A stretch of DNA of 64,000 bases from Gammaproteobacteria bacterium (GCA_026398815.1 JAPLSA010000025.1:62001-126000); one strand, 5' to 3'; positions 18,345-28,961 are shown, counted from the stretch's first letter. Notes: generated from the sequence alone by a model not told the origin. Program-made: numbers and translations.

Positions 18345-20270
18345 TCAGCTGCTCAGTGCCTGCGCGACAAACCGCTTCGGAACCCGGGTTTTCGGCACCG
18401 TGTCGAGAAACCAGCGGCGCACGTCGGTATCCAGGCCGATGCCGTGCATGTAGTTGTAGAGCGCCTTGTTGAGGCTGACGCCGAGCGCGTCGTGATCGAC
18501 GCCGGTCGGGTCGTTGAAGTTGATGTCGTTGCGGGCGAAGCCTCCGTGCGGCAGCGGGTCCAGGGTCACGCCGTACGATGCAGGATCCAGGCCCACCGGC
18601 GAATGCACGGTGCAGGTGAAGCGGTGGAAGTAGCCGGACTGCAGGCAGCCTTCCTCGAACAGCTGGCGCACGTATTCCAGCGCATCGACGGTGTCCTGCA
18701 CGGTCTGCGTCGGGAAGCCGTACATCAGGTAGGCGTGGACCAGGATGCCGGCCTCGCTGAACGCCTGCGTGACCCGCGCCACCTGCGCCACCGACACGCC
18801 CTTCTTCATCAGCGCCAGCAGCCGATCGGACGCCACTTCCAGCCCGCCGGAAATGGCGATGCAGCCGCTGTCCGCCAGCAGCTGGCAGAGCGCTGGATTG
18901 AAGGATTTCTCGAAGCGGATGTTGCCCCACCAGGAAATCGACACGCCGCGCCGGATCAGCTCCTGGGCCAGCGCCTTCAGTACTTTCGGCGGCGCGGCCT
19001 CGTCGACGAAGTGGAAGCCGGTCTGGCCGGTCTCGGCGATGATCGCTTCGATGCGGTCGACCAGCACGGTGGCGCTGGCGGCGTCGTAGCGCGAGATGTA
19101 GTCGAGCGAGATGTCGCAGAAGCTGCACTGCTTCCAGTAGCAGCCGTGGGCGACGGTCAGCTTGTTCCAGCGGCCGTCGCTCCACAGCCGGTGCATCGGG
19201 TTCAGCATGTCGAGCAGCGACAGGTAGCGGCGGATCGGCAGCCCGTCCCAGGTCGGCGTGCCGACCTCGTTGAAGGCGATGTCCGGCTCGCCGCTGCTGT
19301 TATCAAAGCGCACCGAGCCGGTCTCGTCGCGACAGAAGGTCCGGCACAGCTGGCCAGCACCGCGACCGCCGGCCAGATGGTCGAGCAGCGCCAGCAGCGG
19401 CCGCTCGCCGGCATCCAGGGTCACGTAGTCGACGAAGTCGAACAGCCGCGGCTCGGCGAGCTGGCGCAGCTCGGTGTTGACGTAACCGCCGCCGAGCACG
19501 ACGACGATGCCGGCGTCCTGTGCCTTGATGCTCTGGGCGATCCGCAGCGCGGCATAGACCGCGCCGGGAAACGGCACCGACAGCAGCACCACCTGCGGCT
19601 GGTGCTGCGCGATCGTCGCCAGCGTGAGCCGATGCAGCGTGTCGTCGACCAGATTGCGCGGCGCGGCCAGTGCGGCGGCCAGGCCATCGAAGCTTGGCTG
19701 GCTGGCGGCCAGCTTTTCGGCGTAGCGGACGAACTCGAAGCGCGGATCGACGGCATCGCGCAGCACGTCGGCGAGATCGTTGAGGTAAAGCGTCGCCAGA
19801 TGGCGGGCCCGATCGTGCACGCCGAGTGCGCCGAAGGCCCAGGCCAGCGGATCGCCACCGTCGTCGTCGACATAGACATCTAGCGACGCGAAGCGCGGCC
19901 CTTCAGGCAAGAAGCGACGGGTGACGATGCGGCTGGCCAGCGTCGAATCCTGGCCCTGCAGGAAGGCGATCACCGGCGCCAGCGTGGCCGCGTAGCGGTC
20001 GTACTGCGCGACGAACGAGGCGACCGCTTCGCTGTGCTGCGACGGCGGCAGCGCATCGACCACCGCCTTGATCGCCGCCAGTCCATCGCGGCTGAACAGC
20101 GCCAGCACCAGCTTCAGCGCCAAGTCGTCCTGCACCGCGTCGACGCCGCGGCTGCGCAGGAAGCCGGTCAGATACGCCGTCGACGGATACGGCGTGTTCA
20201 GCTGCGTCATCGGCGGGATCAGCGACAGCACCCGCGGCGGCACCCTCGTGCCGATCACCTCACCCGCCAT
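18345..20270 (-). CDS. B12-binding-domain-type radical SAM protein
   Basis: A 641-residue radical SAM enzyme. The N-terminal part (to about 330) resembles a cobalamin-binding Rossmann region (PPMTQLNTPYPSTAYLTGFL, VLLSVPFPG, VVLGGGYVNTEL). The central radical SAM domain has its Fe-S cysteines in GCYWKQCSFCD. The spacing is CX4CX2C instead of the usual CX3CX2C, which I recall from some B12-binding radical SAM groups with a CYW motif. SAM-binding features follow (FHFVDEAAPP, ISGGLEVAS, YLMYGFPTQT). Substrate is unknown; related proteins act on varied small molecules or peptides. No clear precursor peptide lies beside it. The stop of the adjacent phosphatase gene is 16 bases upstream, so they may be co-transcribed. 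Confidence 0.8.
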   Translation of the reverse strand: MAGEVIGTRVPPRVLSLIPPMTQLNTPYPSTAYLTGFLRSRGVDAVQDDLALKLVLALFSRDGLAAIKAVVDALPPSQHSEAVASFVAQYDRYAATLAPVIAFLQGQDSTLASRIVTRRFLPEGPRFASLDVYVDDDGGDPLAWAFGALGVHDRARHLATLYLNDLADVLRDAVDPRFEFVRYAEKLAASQPSFDGLAAALAAPRNLVDDTLHRLTLATIAQHQPQVVLLSVPFPGAVYAALRIAQSIKAQDAGIVVVLGGGYVNTELRQLAEPRLFDFVDYVTLDAGERPLLALLDHLAGGRGAGQLCRTFCRDETGSVRFDNSSGEPDIAFNEVGTPTWDGLPIRRYLSLLDMLNPMHRLWSDGRWNKLTVAHGCYWKQCSFCDISLDYISRYDAASATVLVDRIEAIIAETGQTGFHFVDEAAPPKVLKALAQELIRRGVSISWWGNIRFEKSFNPALCQLLADSGCIAISGGLEVASDRLLALMKKGVSVAQVARVTQAFSEAGILVHAYLMYGFPTQTVQDTVDALEYVRQLFEEGCLQSGYFHRFTCTVHSPVGLDPASYGVTLDPLPHGGFARNDINFNDPTGVDHDALGVSLNKALYNYMHGIGLDTDVRRWFLDTVPKTRVPKRFVAQALSS

Positions 20271-20285
20271 CGACGCGGCCCGGAC

Positions 20286-20732
20286 TCAGGCCGGGCCTTG
20301 CGCCAGCAGTGCAGCAACCGCCGGCTCCATCGCCAACAGGCCGTGGGCGCGGCCGATGGCCAGCGCTTCGTCGGCCGGCACGCCCTTGAGCCACGCGGCC
20401 CGCAGCGCGAACAGCGCGCCGACCCGGTTGTTGCTGGCGCAGTGGACCACGGTGCTGTCGTCGCCGGCCTCGGCCATCAGCGCGTCGAAAGCCTTGACGT
20501 TGGCCAGGGTCAGATCCTGCGGGCCGGCGATCGGCAGGTTCGCGTACTGCATGCCGCAGGACGACACCGTGGCCGATTCGTCGAACTCGCCCTGCTCGGC
20601 GCGCGGCCGCAGGTTGATCACGCGCTTGACGCCGGCCGCCTTCAGCTCGCCGAACTGCTCGGGCGCCACGGCGCCGGCGGTCCAGATGGTGTCGGAGGGG
20701 CGGCGTTCGTTGAACAGCGTCGGTGCGGTCAT
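20286..20732 (-). CDS. Beta-lactamase-hydrolase-like protein phosphatase (DUF442 type)
   Basis: This 148-residue protein resembles the DUF442/Blh N-terminal phosphatase family, small tyrosine-phosphatase-fold proteins often tied to sulfide/sulfur metabolism or fused to persulfide dioxygenase domains. The signature is VVHCASNNRVGAL, a CX4R active-site loop rather than the CX5R of classical PTPs, as usual in this family. VINLRPRAEQGEFDE is the typical general region before it. Start at MTAPTLF. Upstream on this strand the open frame runs into a repeat element, which is not coding. Likely in one unit with the radical SAM gene downstream. Confidence 0.75.
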   Translation of the reverse strand: MTAPTLFNERRPSDTIWTAGAVAPEQFGELKAAGVKRVINLRPRAEQGEFDESATVSSCGMQYANLPIAGPQDLTLANVKAFDALMAEAGDDSTVVHCASNNRVGALFALRAAWLKGVPADEALAIGRAHGLLAMEPAVAALLAQGPA

Positions 20733-20858
20733 GGCAATCCTTGGGGTGGCGGGCGATTCGGGGCAGAAAGTGTAAGCGCGCCGTGGTGCATCAGCGAAAA
20801 AGTGGGTCGGCAAGCCTTTCCGACATTGCTGCCGAGCGACGGAGACAAACATCAAATG

Positions 20859-20993
20859 TTCAACGCAAAGGCGCAAAGGGAAAAGAAAGGACGCAAAGAT
20901 CAGCAAGTTCAAGGGCCGCGAGCATTGTCGATTCCCTTTCTCTATCTCTTTGCGTCCTCCTCTTTGCCTTTGACTTTGCGCCTTTGCGTTGAA
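20859..20993. repeat. Palindromic repeat element with AACGCAAAGGCGCAAAG ends
   Basis: A perfect 20-bp inverted repeat (TTCAACGCAAAGGCGCAAAG at 20859-20878 and its complement at 20974-20993) encloses a second inverted pair (GGACGCAAAGA at 20889-20899 and its complement at 20947-20957). The whole element can fold as one long hairpin with a central loop near 20900-20946. It fills the 344-base gap between two divergently oriented genes; no gene is seen in the remainder. Elements with AACGCAAAGGCGC-type ends are widespread non-coding repeats in proteobacteria as I recall. Confidence 0.75.
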
Positions 20994-21076
20994 CTTTTGA
21001 TTCACGCTTTTGCTGTACGCAGTTTGCGTAACATCGCCGCCGAGGACTGCTTCCAGAACCAAGAAATCGAAACGCC

Positions 21077-22411
21077 GTGATCGACGCCGCCGCCGAGAAA
21101 GCCGTCTACCGCAGGATCGACCTGCGCATCGTGCCGGTGATCATGACCGCCTACGTGCTGGCCTTCCTCGACCGCATCAACGTCGGCTACGCGCAGTTGC
21201 AGATGAAGCAGTCGCTGGGCTTTTCCGATGCCGTCTACGGCGTCGGCGCCGGCATCTTCTTCATCAGCTACCTGCTCTGCGAGCTGCCGAGCAATCTGTG
21301 GATGCAGAAGGTCGGCGCGCGGCTGACCTTCCTGCGGATCATGGTGCTCTGGGGCCTGACGTCGGCGGCGACGATGCTGGTCGCCGAGCCCTGGCAGTTC
21401 TACACGGTGCGGCTGCTGCTCGGCGTGTTCGAGGCCGGCTTCTTTCCCGGCGTGATCCTGTACCTGACCTGGTGGTATCCAAGCCACCGGCGCGGCCGGG
21501 TCACCGGCCTGTTCCTGTTCGGCATCCCGGTCACCGGCGTGCTCGGCGGGCCGCTGTCCGGGGCGATCCTGTCCGGCATGGACGGCGTGTACGGCTACGC
21601 CGGCTGGCAGTGGCTGTTCGTGCTCGAAGGCCTGCCGACGGCGCTGTTCGGGCTGGTCGTCTACCGGCTGCTGTCGGACCGGCCGGCCGATGCGCCATGG
21701 CTGTCCGCGTCCGAAAAGGCGCTGGTGCAGACCGTGCTCGACAGCGACCGCGCGCTGACTGGTTCGGAATCCGCCGCCGGCGCCCCGCCCCACGGCCAGG
21801 ACCACGGTCGCGCCAGCGCGATCGCCGCGCTGCGCGACCCGCGCACCTACGTGATGGGCGGCATCTACTTCTGCTGCGCCTGCTCGGTGTACACGTTCAC
21901 CTTCTGGCTGCCGAGCCTGATCAAGGCGCTGGATGTCGGCTCGCTGGGCGCGGTCGGCCTGTGGAGCGCGCTGCCATTCGCCGCCGGCGGCCTCGGCATC
22001 CTGCTGGTGTCCTGGTCGTCGGACCATTTCCTGGAACGCCGCTGGCACGTCGCCACCACCTTGTTCCTCGGCACCAGCGCGCTCTATGCGACGACCCTGG
22101 TTGGTGGGGCCTTCTGGCCGACCATGCTGCTGCTGTGCATGGCGGCGTTCTTCTCGTTCTCGTGCATCGTCTTCTGGGCGATCCCGCCGACCTACCTGAG
22201 CCGCGAGGCCGCCGCTGCCGGCATCGCCGTGATCAGTTCGATCGGCATCCTCGGCGGCTTCGTCAGCCCGTCGATCATCGGCTGGATGAAGACCACCACC
22301 GGCAGCCTCGACGCCGGCCTGCTGCTGATGGCCGGCATCTCGATCGCCGGCGGCCTGGCGACGCTGCTGCTGGTGCCGGCTCGGGCGGTGCAGGTCCATC
22401 GCGCGGTCTGA
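21077..22411 (+). CDS. MFS transporter, anion:cation symporter (ACS) family
   Basis: A 444-residue inner-membrane transporter with twelve hydrophobic segments. The motif DRINVGYAQLQM after the first helix, RLLLGVFEAGFFPGVILYLTWWYP in helix 4-5 and FGIPVTGVLGGPLSG in helix 5 are hallmarks of the ACS family, which moves organic anions such as tartrate, glucarate or aromatic acids with protons. A central cytoplasmic loop (about 225-255) separates the halves. The GTG start is chosen as it begins the canonical N-terminus (EKAVYRRIDLRIVPV). Substrate not deducible: no catabolic genes are adjacent. It is flanked by repeat elements on both sides, hinting that it stands alone. Confidence 0.88.
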   Translation: MIDAAAEKAVYRRIDLRIVPVIMTAYVLAFLDRINVGYAQLQMKQSLGFSDAVYGVGAGIFFISYLLCELPSNLWMQKVGARLTFLRIMVLWGLTSAATMLVAEPWQFYTVRLLLGVFEAGFFPGVILYLTWWYPSHRRGRVTGLFLFGIPVTGVLGGPLSGAILSGMDGVYGYAGWQWLFVLEGLPTALFGLVVYRLLSDRPADAPWLSASEKALVQTVLDSDRALTGSESAAGAPPHGQDHGRASAIAALRDPRTYVMGGIYFCCACSVYTFTFWLPSLIKALDVGSLGAVGLWSALPFAAGGLGILLVSWSSDHFLERRWHVATTLFLGTSALYATTLVGGAFWPTMLLLCMAAFFSFSCIVFWAIPPTYLSREAAAAGIAVISSIGILGGFVSPSIIGWMKTTTGSLDAGLLLMAGISIAGGLATLLLVPARAVQVHRAV

Positions 22412-22470
22412 TGCCGGGGTTCGTTGTGCCGGCGAATGGCGGTATTGGGAGGCGGTGCGCTTCCTGTGCT

Positions 22471-23013
22471 CTGGATTCCGGCTTTCGCCGGAATGACGGG
22501 TGGAGGTGCGTGCAGCCTTGGCTCCTCGACCATCAAGCCCGGTCATTCCGGCGCAGGCTGTGCGGGTGAAGCGCACGGCGTACCCCAACATCCGTCATAC
22601 CGGCGAAAGCCGGTATCCAGAGCCAGTGCGCCTCCCCTGCACTGGATTCCGGCTTTCGCCGGAATGACGGCGTGGCGGTGTAGGCCGACTCAGTCCCTCG
22701 ACCACCAAGTCCAGTCATTCCGCCCCAAACGGTACAGACGAACCGCACGGAGTACCCCCACATCCGTCATACCGGCAAAAGCCGGTATCCAGAGCCAGTG
22801 CGCCTCCCCTGCACTGGATTCCGGCTTTCGCCGGAATGACGGCGTGGCGGTGTAGGCCGACTCAGTCACTCGACCACCAAGTCCAGTCACTCCGCCCCAA
22901 ACGGTACGGACGAACCGCACGGAGTACCCCAACATCCGTCATACCGGCGAAAGCCGGTATCCAGAGCCCGTTCACGCGCTGCCGCCTCGGATTCCGGCTT
23001 TCGCCGGAATGAC
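22471..23013. repeat. Tandem array (172-bp period) of REP-like hairpins
   Basis: The 650-base gap after the MFS gene holds about three copies of a 172-bp unit (TCCGTCATACC recurs at 22591, 22763 and 22935). Each unit has two small hairpins that alternate: ATTCCGGC-TTTC-GCCGGAAT and ATACCGGC-GAAA-GCCGGTAT. They differ by compensating bases in the stem. The first and last units are partial or diverged (22471 to about 22590, and 22935-23013). The GTCATTCCGGCGAAAGCCGGAATCC type is a common dispersed repeat in proteobacteria. No coding gene is visible; short open frames on both strands follow the repeat period and are not genes. Confidence 0.85.
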
Positions 23014-23059
23014 AGCCGTGAGCGCGACGTGCCGGCAGCGGCTGAAAATGCAACGGCCT

Positions 23060-24409
23060 TCAAGTCCGCAACCACGGCCCCTCGACGGCATAGGTCACGC
23101 CGTCGACACCGGCCCGGCCGCTGCCGCCGCGCTGCGAGCTGAAGTAGAAGAACCGGCCGTCCGGCGAGAATGCCGGGCCGGTCACTTCGGAACCCGCGTG
23201 GTCCGGCCCGAGCCGCACCAGTTCCTGGTAGCGGCCATCCGGGGTGATCGCCACCGCCGACTGCTCGGCGGCCTGATCCTCGACGACGATCACGTCGCCG
23301 CCCGGCGTCATCACGATGTTGTCGACGCTGGTCAGCGGCGGCGTGGTGAACGCGAAATCGTCGTAGATCACTTCAACCGCCTGCGCGGCGAGGTCCAGCG
23401 CCCAGACGCGGCGATCGCCCTTGGTGCTGAAGTAGACGATGCCGCGCTGCTGCCAGATGCCCTCGCCGCCGTTGAACGCGAAGCTGTCCGGCACCTGCCG
23501 GCGGGTCGGCGTGGCCAGCACGAGGCCGCCGAGCAGCGGGTTAGGCGTCGGCACGTCCAGCCAGTCGACCGCGAAGCGGCCGCCCTGCCCCGGCGCGTTG
23601 ACGACCGCCGCGTCGCCCTGCACCCGCATCACCTGCAGGCGGCCGGCGCTGAGGTCGGCGCGGCCGCTGAGATTCGGTGCCGACGGCAGGAAGCGGTAGA
23701 AGCGGCCGTCCGGCTCGTCCTCGGTCAGGTAGACCGTGTGGCTGGCCGGATCCACCGTCACCGCCTCGTGCTTGAAGGTGCCGAGCGCAGCCAGCCGGCG
23801 CGGCTGCTCGACGCCGTACGGATCGCATTCCCAGACCACGCCGGTATCGAATTCCTCGGCGCTGAACCAGGTATTCCACGGCGACACGCCGCCGCCGCAG
23901 TTCAGCCGCGTCAGCAGCCCCGGCAGGATGTTGTAGGCGCGCACGATGCTGCCGTCGGCCGCGAACTCGATGGCATTGACACCGCCGGTCAGGAACTCGC
24001 GGTTCGACACGTAGACCCAGCCGCCGCCGCTGCGCGGGAACACCGCGCCGCCGTCGGGATCGGTATGCCAGCGGAAATCGGTGCCGGGCACGACGGCGCC
24101 GGCGCGGCCGATCACAGTGGCGGTGAAGCCAGCCGGCAGCAGCAGGCCGTTGGCGTCCGGGCGGGTCGACAGCGGACCGATATCGCCGATGCGGCCGGTG
24201 CCGGCCGGGCCGACGCCGGGCGCTGGCCCCGGCGACTCGTGACTGGCATTGCCGGTGCAGCTGGCCAGCGCGCCGCCGACCGCGACCAGCCCCAGGCCGA
24301 GCAGACCGCCACGCAGCAGGCTGCGGCGATCGAGGCCGTCTGGAATCACCTGGCGATGCTCAGGGCCGGGTCGGCGCTGCCAGCGTTGACGGTGCGGATC
24401 GAAATGCAT
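23060..24409 (-). CDS. PhoX/DUF839-family exported protein
   Basis: This 449-residue protein resembles the PhoX/DUF839 group, calcium-dependent alkaline phosphatase-like beta-propeller proteins. It has a twin-arginine-like export signal (DRRSLLRGGLLGLGLVAVGG) that ends ALASC, so it could also be a lipoprotein. The mature part shows propeller-type strands and the conserved GGGVSPWNTWFSAEEF and KHEAVTVDP motifs, then YLTEDEPDGRFYRF. It is shorter than classical PhoX (over 600 residues), so phosphatase activity is uncertain. It begins 70 bases from the divergent PNPOx-like gene. Confidence 0.75.
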   Translation of the reverse strand: MHFDPHRQRWQRRPGPEHRQVIPDGLDRRSLLRGGLLGLGLVAVGGALASCTGNASHESPGPAPGVGPAGTGRIGDIGPLSTRPDANGLLLPAGFTATVIGRAGAVVPGTDFRWHTDPDGGAVFPRSGGGWVYVSNREFLTGGVNAIEFAADGSIVRAYNILPGLLTRLNCGGGVSPWNTWFSAEEFDTGVVWECDPYGVEQPRRLAALGTFKHEAVTVDPASHTVYLTEDEPDGRFYRFLPSAPNLSGRADLSAGRLQVMRVQGDAAVVNAPGQGGRFAVDWLDVPTPNPLLGGLVLATPTRRQVPDSFAFNGGEGIWQQRGIVYFSTKGDRRVWALDLAAQAVEVIYDDFAFTTPPLTSVDNIVMTPGGDVIVVEDQAAEQSAVAITPDGRYQELVRLGPDHAGSEVTGPAFSPDGRFFYFSSQRGGSGRAGVDGVTYAVEGPWLRT

Positions 24410-24478
24410 GGGCGCGGATCGTGGAATTGTTCAATCGCGAATCGTAAGGTCGGCACTTGACCGCTGGATGACGCCGCC

Positions 24479-25105
24479 ATGCCCCACCGTTACGCCGAGC
24501 TGATGTTCACCGCTGCCGTGCAGGCCCGCCAGGAACATTACGGCGCGCGTCACGACATGGCCTGTTATGAGGCCGACAACGCCGGCTTCGATCGTCTGGG
24601 CAGCAGCGAAGCGGCCTTCATCGCCAGCCGCGACAGCTTCTACCAGGCCACCGTCAGCGAAACCGGCTGGCCGTATGTGCAGCATCGCGGCGGACCGCCC
24701 GGCTTCCTCAAGGTGCTCGATGCGAAGCGGCTGGCCTATGCCGACTTTCGCGGCAACCGGCAGTACATCTCCGCCGGCAACCTGTCGGTCAATGATCGGG
24801 TGGCGCTGCTCCTGGTCGACTACCAGCACCGCCGCCGGCTGAAGATCCTCGGCCGCCTGCAGTCCAGCGAGGTCGCCGACGCTGATCCGGCGCTGGTCGC
24901 CGCGCTGCGGCCGTATCCGTACCGGGCGGCGATGGAGCGGATCGCGGTGATCACCGTCGAAGCCTTCGACTGGAACTGCTCGCAGCACATCACGCCGCGC
25001 TACACCGAGGCGCAGGTGCATGCCACGGTGGCGCCGCTGCTGGCGCGGATCGAGGCCCTGCAGGCCGAGGTGACGGCGCTGCAGGCCGCAGCGCGCGAAC
25101 GCTGA
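24479..25105 (+). CDS. Pyridoxamine 5'-phosphate oxidase-like flavoprotein
   Basis: A 208-residue protein with the split-barrel FMN-binding fold. SRDSFYQATVSETGWPYVQHRGGPPGFLKVLD and YADFRGNRQYISAGNLSVNDRVALLLVDY carry the usual FMN-phosphate and strand motifs (only parts quoted by feature; both lie in residues 50-120). The C-terminus (AQVHATVAPLLARIEALQAEV) looks like a coiled coil. Such general-stress/pyridoxamine-oxidase-like proteins bind FMN or F420 and their substrates are mostly unknown; this is not PdxH. The gene is single, divergent from the PhoX-like gene and convergent with the M23 gene. Confidence 0.8.
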   Translation: MPHRYAELMFTAAVQARQEHYGARHDMACYEADNAGFDRLGSSEAAFIASRDSFYQATVSETGWPYVQHRGGPPGFLKVLDAKRLAYADFRGNRQYISAGNLSVNDRVALLLVDYQHRRRLKILGRLQSSEVADADPALVAALRPYPYRAAMERIAVITVEAFDWNCSQHITPRYTEAQVHATVAPLLARIEALQAEVTALQAAARER

Positions 25106-25111
25106 GGACAG

Positions 25112-25945
25112 CTACGGATTCGCCGGCATCGGCCCGGTGTGCTTCTGGGCGTCGACGCGATCGCCGAACCAGTACAGGCCCCAGTGCAGATGCGGGCCGG
25201 TGACCCGGCCGGTGGCACCGCTCAAGGCCACCGGCTGGCCCTGCTCGACACGGTCGCCGACCTTCACGTCGAGCCGCGACAGGTGGACCATCACCGACTG
25301 CAGGCCGTGGCCGTGGTCGATGAACACGGTGCCGCCGGTGAAGTAGAGATCCGGCTCGGCGAGGCTGATGACGCCGCCGGCCGGGGCGACGATCGGCGTG
25401 CCGACCGGCACCGCGACATCAACACCGTAGTGCGGCGATTTCGGCTTGCCGTTGAGCACCCGCTGGCTGCCGAAGATGCCGCTGATCCGGCCGGTGGCCG
25501 GCCAAACGAACGGCGTGGCGAAATCGCTGATCGCGGTGTCGCGGCTGCGCGCGGCGGCGATGATCTTCTGCTCGGCGGCGATCCGGTCCTGCACCTCCTG
25601 CGGCGGATCGACGTACTTCGGCGCGATGCCGGTCAGCGGCTGCACGTCCCACTTGCGCTTGGCGACCTTGTGGCTTTCGCCGATCGGCTTGCCGCCAGGC
25701 GTGGTGATCGACAGCGCTACCGGCGATTTCGCATCGCGGTCGAGGCCGATCACGAACAGACCCTCCGGCGACACGGTCAGCTTGCGGCCTTCGAAGCTCA
25801 CTGCCGCACCCGGCGTGGTTTCGCCGACCAGCAGGCTGCCCTGCTCCCAGCTGCCGGCACGCAGCAGATAGGGCGCCGATGGCGCGGCGGCCTGCGCCAG
25901 CAGCGGCGCGGCCAGCAGCGCCAGCAGTCGTGCGCGGCGGCGCAT
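25112..25945 (-). CDS. M23-family metallopeptidase (LytM/NlpD-type)
   Basis: This 277-residue exported protein has a signal peptide (RARLLALLAAPLLAQAAAPS) and a C-terminal M23 zinc endopeptidase domain. Zn ligands appear in SPHYGVDVAVP (H-x-x-x-D) and GPHLHWGLY (H-x-H), with GTVFIDHGHGLQSVMVHLSRL between. It likely cuts peptidoglycan cross-links in the periplasm. The region before the peptidase domain is a beta-rich module typical of this subgroup. Its ATG overlaps the thrS stop by one base (TGATG), so it is likely coupled to thrS. Confidence 0.88.
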   Translation of the reverse strand: MRRRARLLALLAAPLLAQAAAPSAPYLLRAGSWEQGSLLVGETTPGAAVSFEGRKLTVSPEGLFVIGLDRDAKSPVALSITTPGGKPIGESHKVAKRKWDVQPLTGIAPKYVDPPQEVQDRIAAEQKIIAAARSRDTAISDFATPFVWPATGRISGIFGSQRVLNGKPKSPHYGVDVAVPVGTPIVAPAGGVISLAEPDLYFTGGTVFIDHGHGLQSVMVHLSRLDVKVGDRVEQGQPVALSGATGRVTGPHLHWGLYWFGDRVDAQKHTGPMPANP

Positions 25946-27849
25946 CAGGACGACTTCAGCTGCACGAGTGCCTCGGCCAGCGGCAGCGTTTCCTGCCGCT
26001 CCGAGCCCAGCCGGCGCAGGGTCACGGTGCGCTCTTCGGCTTCCTTGCGGCCGACGACGACGATCACCGGCACCTTCTGCAGGGAATGCTCGCGAATCTT
26101 GTAGTTGATCTTCTCGTTGCGCAGATCGGTCTGCACGCGGACATCAAGCGCCGACAGCGCCGCCGCCACTTCGCTGGCATAGCCATCGGCGTCGGAGACA
26201 ATCGGCGCAACCACGACCTGCACCGGGCTGAGCCAGTACGGCAGCACGCCGGCATGGTGTTCGATCAGGATGCCGATGAAGCGCTCCATCGAACCGACGA
26301 TGGCCCGGTGCAGCATGATCGGCCGCTGACGCTGCGAGTGCTCATCGACATAGGAGGCATCGAGGCGCTCCGGCATCATCGGGTCGTACTGGATGGTGCC
26401 GACCTGCCAGCTCCGGCCGATCGAATCCTTCAGGTGGTACTCGATCTTCGGGCCGTAGAACGCGCCTTCGCCGGGCAGTTCTTCCCAGGCCACACCGGCC
26501 GCCGTCAACGCAGCGCGCAGTGCGCTTTCGGCGCGATCCCAGGCCTCGTCGCTGCCGAGCCGCTTGTCCGGCCGCAGCGCGAGCTTCACGGCGAGATCGG
26601 TGAAGCCGAAATCGCTGTAAACCTTCATCGCCTGGCGATGGAACTGGGTGACTTCACCTTCGACCTGCGCCTCGGTGCAGAAGATGTGGCCATCGTCCTG
26701 GGTGAAGGCGCGCACCCGCATGATGCCGTGCAGCGCGCCGCTGGGTTCATTGCGATGGCAGCCGCCGAACTCGGCGTAGCGGATCGGCAGGTCGCGATAG
26801 CTGTGCAGGCCGGCGTTGTAGATCTGCACGTGGCCCGGGCAGTTCATCGGCTTGACCGCGTAGGTGCGCTTCTCGGACTCGGTGAAGAACATGTTGTCCT
26901 GGTAGTTGTCCCAGTGACCGCTCTTCTTCCACAGGCTCACGTCCATGATCTGCGGGCCGCGCACTTCCTGGTAGCCGCCGGCCTTGTAGACGCCGCGCAC
27001 GTAACGCTCCACGGCCTGCCAGATCGCCCAGCCCTTCGGGTGCCAGAACACCATGCCCGGCGCTTCTTCCTGCTGGTGATAGAGGTCGAGCTGCTTGCCC
27101 AGCTTGCGGTGATCGCGCTTCTCGGCTTCCTCGACCATCTTCAGATGGGCTTCGAGATCGGCGTCGTTGGCGAAGGCCAGGCCGTAGATGCGCTGCAGCT
27201 GGGCGTTGTTGGCGTCGCCGCGCCAGTAGGCGCCACTGACGCGCGTCAGCTTGAAGGCCGTGCCGAGCTTGCCGGTCGACGGCAGATGCGGGCCGAGGCA
27301 CATGTCGAGCCAGGCATCGCCCTGCTTGTAGATGGTCAGCTCCTCGTCAGCTGCAATGCCATCGCGGATCCATTCGGCCTTGAAGCGCTCGCCGGTCCGC
27401 TCGAAGTGGGCGACGGCCGCTTCGTGCGACCAGACCTCGCGGACGATCGGCAGGTCGCGCTTGACGATGTTGCGCATGCGCTGCTCGATGGTCGCCAGAT
27501 CGGCGTCGGTGAACGGCACCTCGCGCGCGAAGTCGTAATAGAAGCCGTATTCGGTCGACGGCCCGAAGGTGATCTGGGTACCCGGGAACAGCTCCTGCAC
27601 CGCCTGCGCCAGCACATGGGCGGCGTCATGGCGAATCACTTCCAGCGCTTCCGGCTTGTCGCGGGTGACGATCTCGAAGGCGGCGTCGCGGTCGATCGGC
27701 CGCGTCAGATCCCACAGCTCGCCGTTGACCTTGACCACCACGGCCTTCTTGGCCAGGCCGGGCGAGATGCCGGTGGCGATCGCCAGACCGGTCGGCGGGG
27801 TTTCGAACTGCTTGACGTTGCCGTCGGGGAAGGTGATGGAGATGGACAT
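25945..27849 (-). CDS. thrS: Threonyl-tRNA synthetase
   Basis: A full-length 634-residue class II synthetase that charges tRNA-Thr. The order is TGS domain (1-60), editing domain with HDAAH (about residue 74) and the later DMCLGPH, then the catalytic core with KPMNCPGHV (Zn-ligand Cys), [18 protein letters not shown] (motif 2), and [12 protein letters not shown] (Zn-ligand His and motif 3). The C-terminal anticodon-binding domain ends the protein. thrS is usually followed by infC-rpmI-rplT in bacteria; here an M23 peptidase gene follows instead, overlapping by one base. Nothing unusual in the active-site motifs. Confidence 0.97.
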   Translation of the reverse strand: MSISITFPDGNVKQFETPPTGLAIATGISPGLAKKAVVVKVNGELWDLTRPIDRDAAFEIVTRDKPEALEVIRHDAAHVLAQAVQELFPGTQITFGPSTEYGFYYDFAREVPFTDADLATIEQRMRNIVKRDLPIVREVWSHEAAVAHFERTGERFKAEWIRDGIAADEELTIYKQGDAWLDMCLGPHLPSTGKLGTAFKLTRVSGAYWRGDANNAQLQRIYGLAFANDADLEAHLKMVEEAEKRDHRKLGKQLDLYHQQEEAPGMVFWHPKGWAIWQAVERYVRGVYKAGGYQEVRGPQIMDVSLWKKSGHWDNYQDNMFFTESEKRTYAVKPMNCPGHVQIYNAGLHSYRDLPIRYAEFGGCHRNEPSGALHGIMRVRAFTQDDGHIFCTEAQVEGEVTQFHRQAMKVYSDFGFTDLAVKLALRPDKRLGSDEAWDRAESALRAALTAAGVAWEELPGEGAFYGPKIEYHLKDSIGRSWQVGTIQYDPMMPERLDASYVDEHSQRQRPIMLHRAIVGSMERFIGILIEHHAGVLPYWLSPVQVVVAPIVSDADGYASEVAAALSALDVRVQTDLRNEKINYKIREHSLQKVPVIVVVGRKEAEERTVTLRRLGSERQETLPLAEALVQLKSS

Positions 27850-27920
27850 GTCGGCTTCGGGTGCGCCGCAGGTGGCGGCGTTCGGGCGCGGATTTTAGCC
27901 CGCCCCCGCCCCCTGCGCCT

Positions 27921-28961
<1,041 letters not shown>

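Noticed and set aside
20760-21076. Extended N-terminus of the phosphatase gene through the repeat element
   Set aside because: The frame stays open through the palindrome but the sequence is repeat-derived, and the conserved protein begins at MTAPTLF.
22471-23013. Possible CRISPR array
   Set aside because: The repeat unit is 172 bp with near-identical spacers and internal hairpins; there are no variable spacers and no cas genes nearby.
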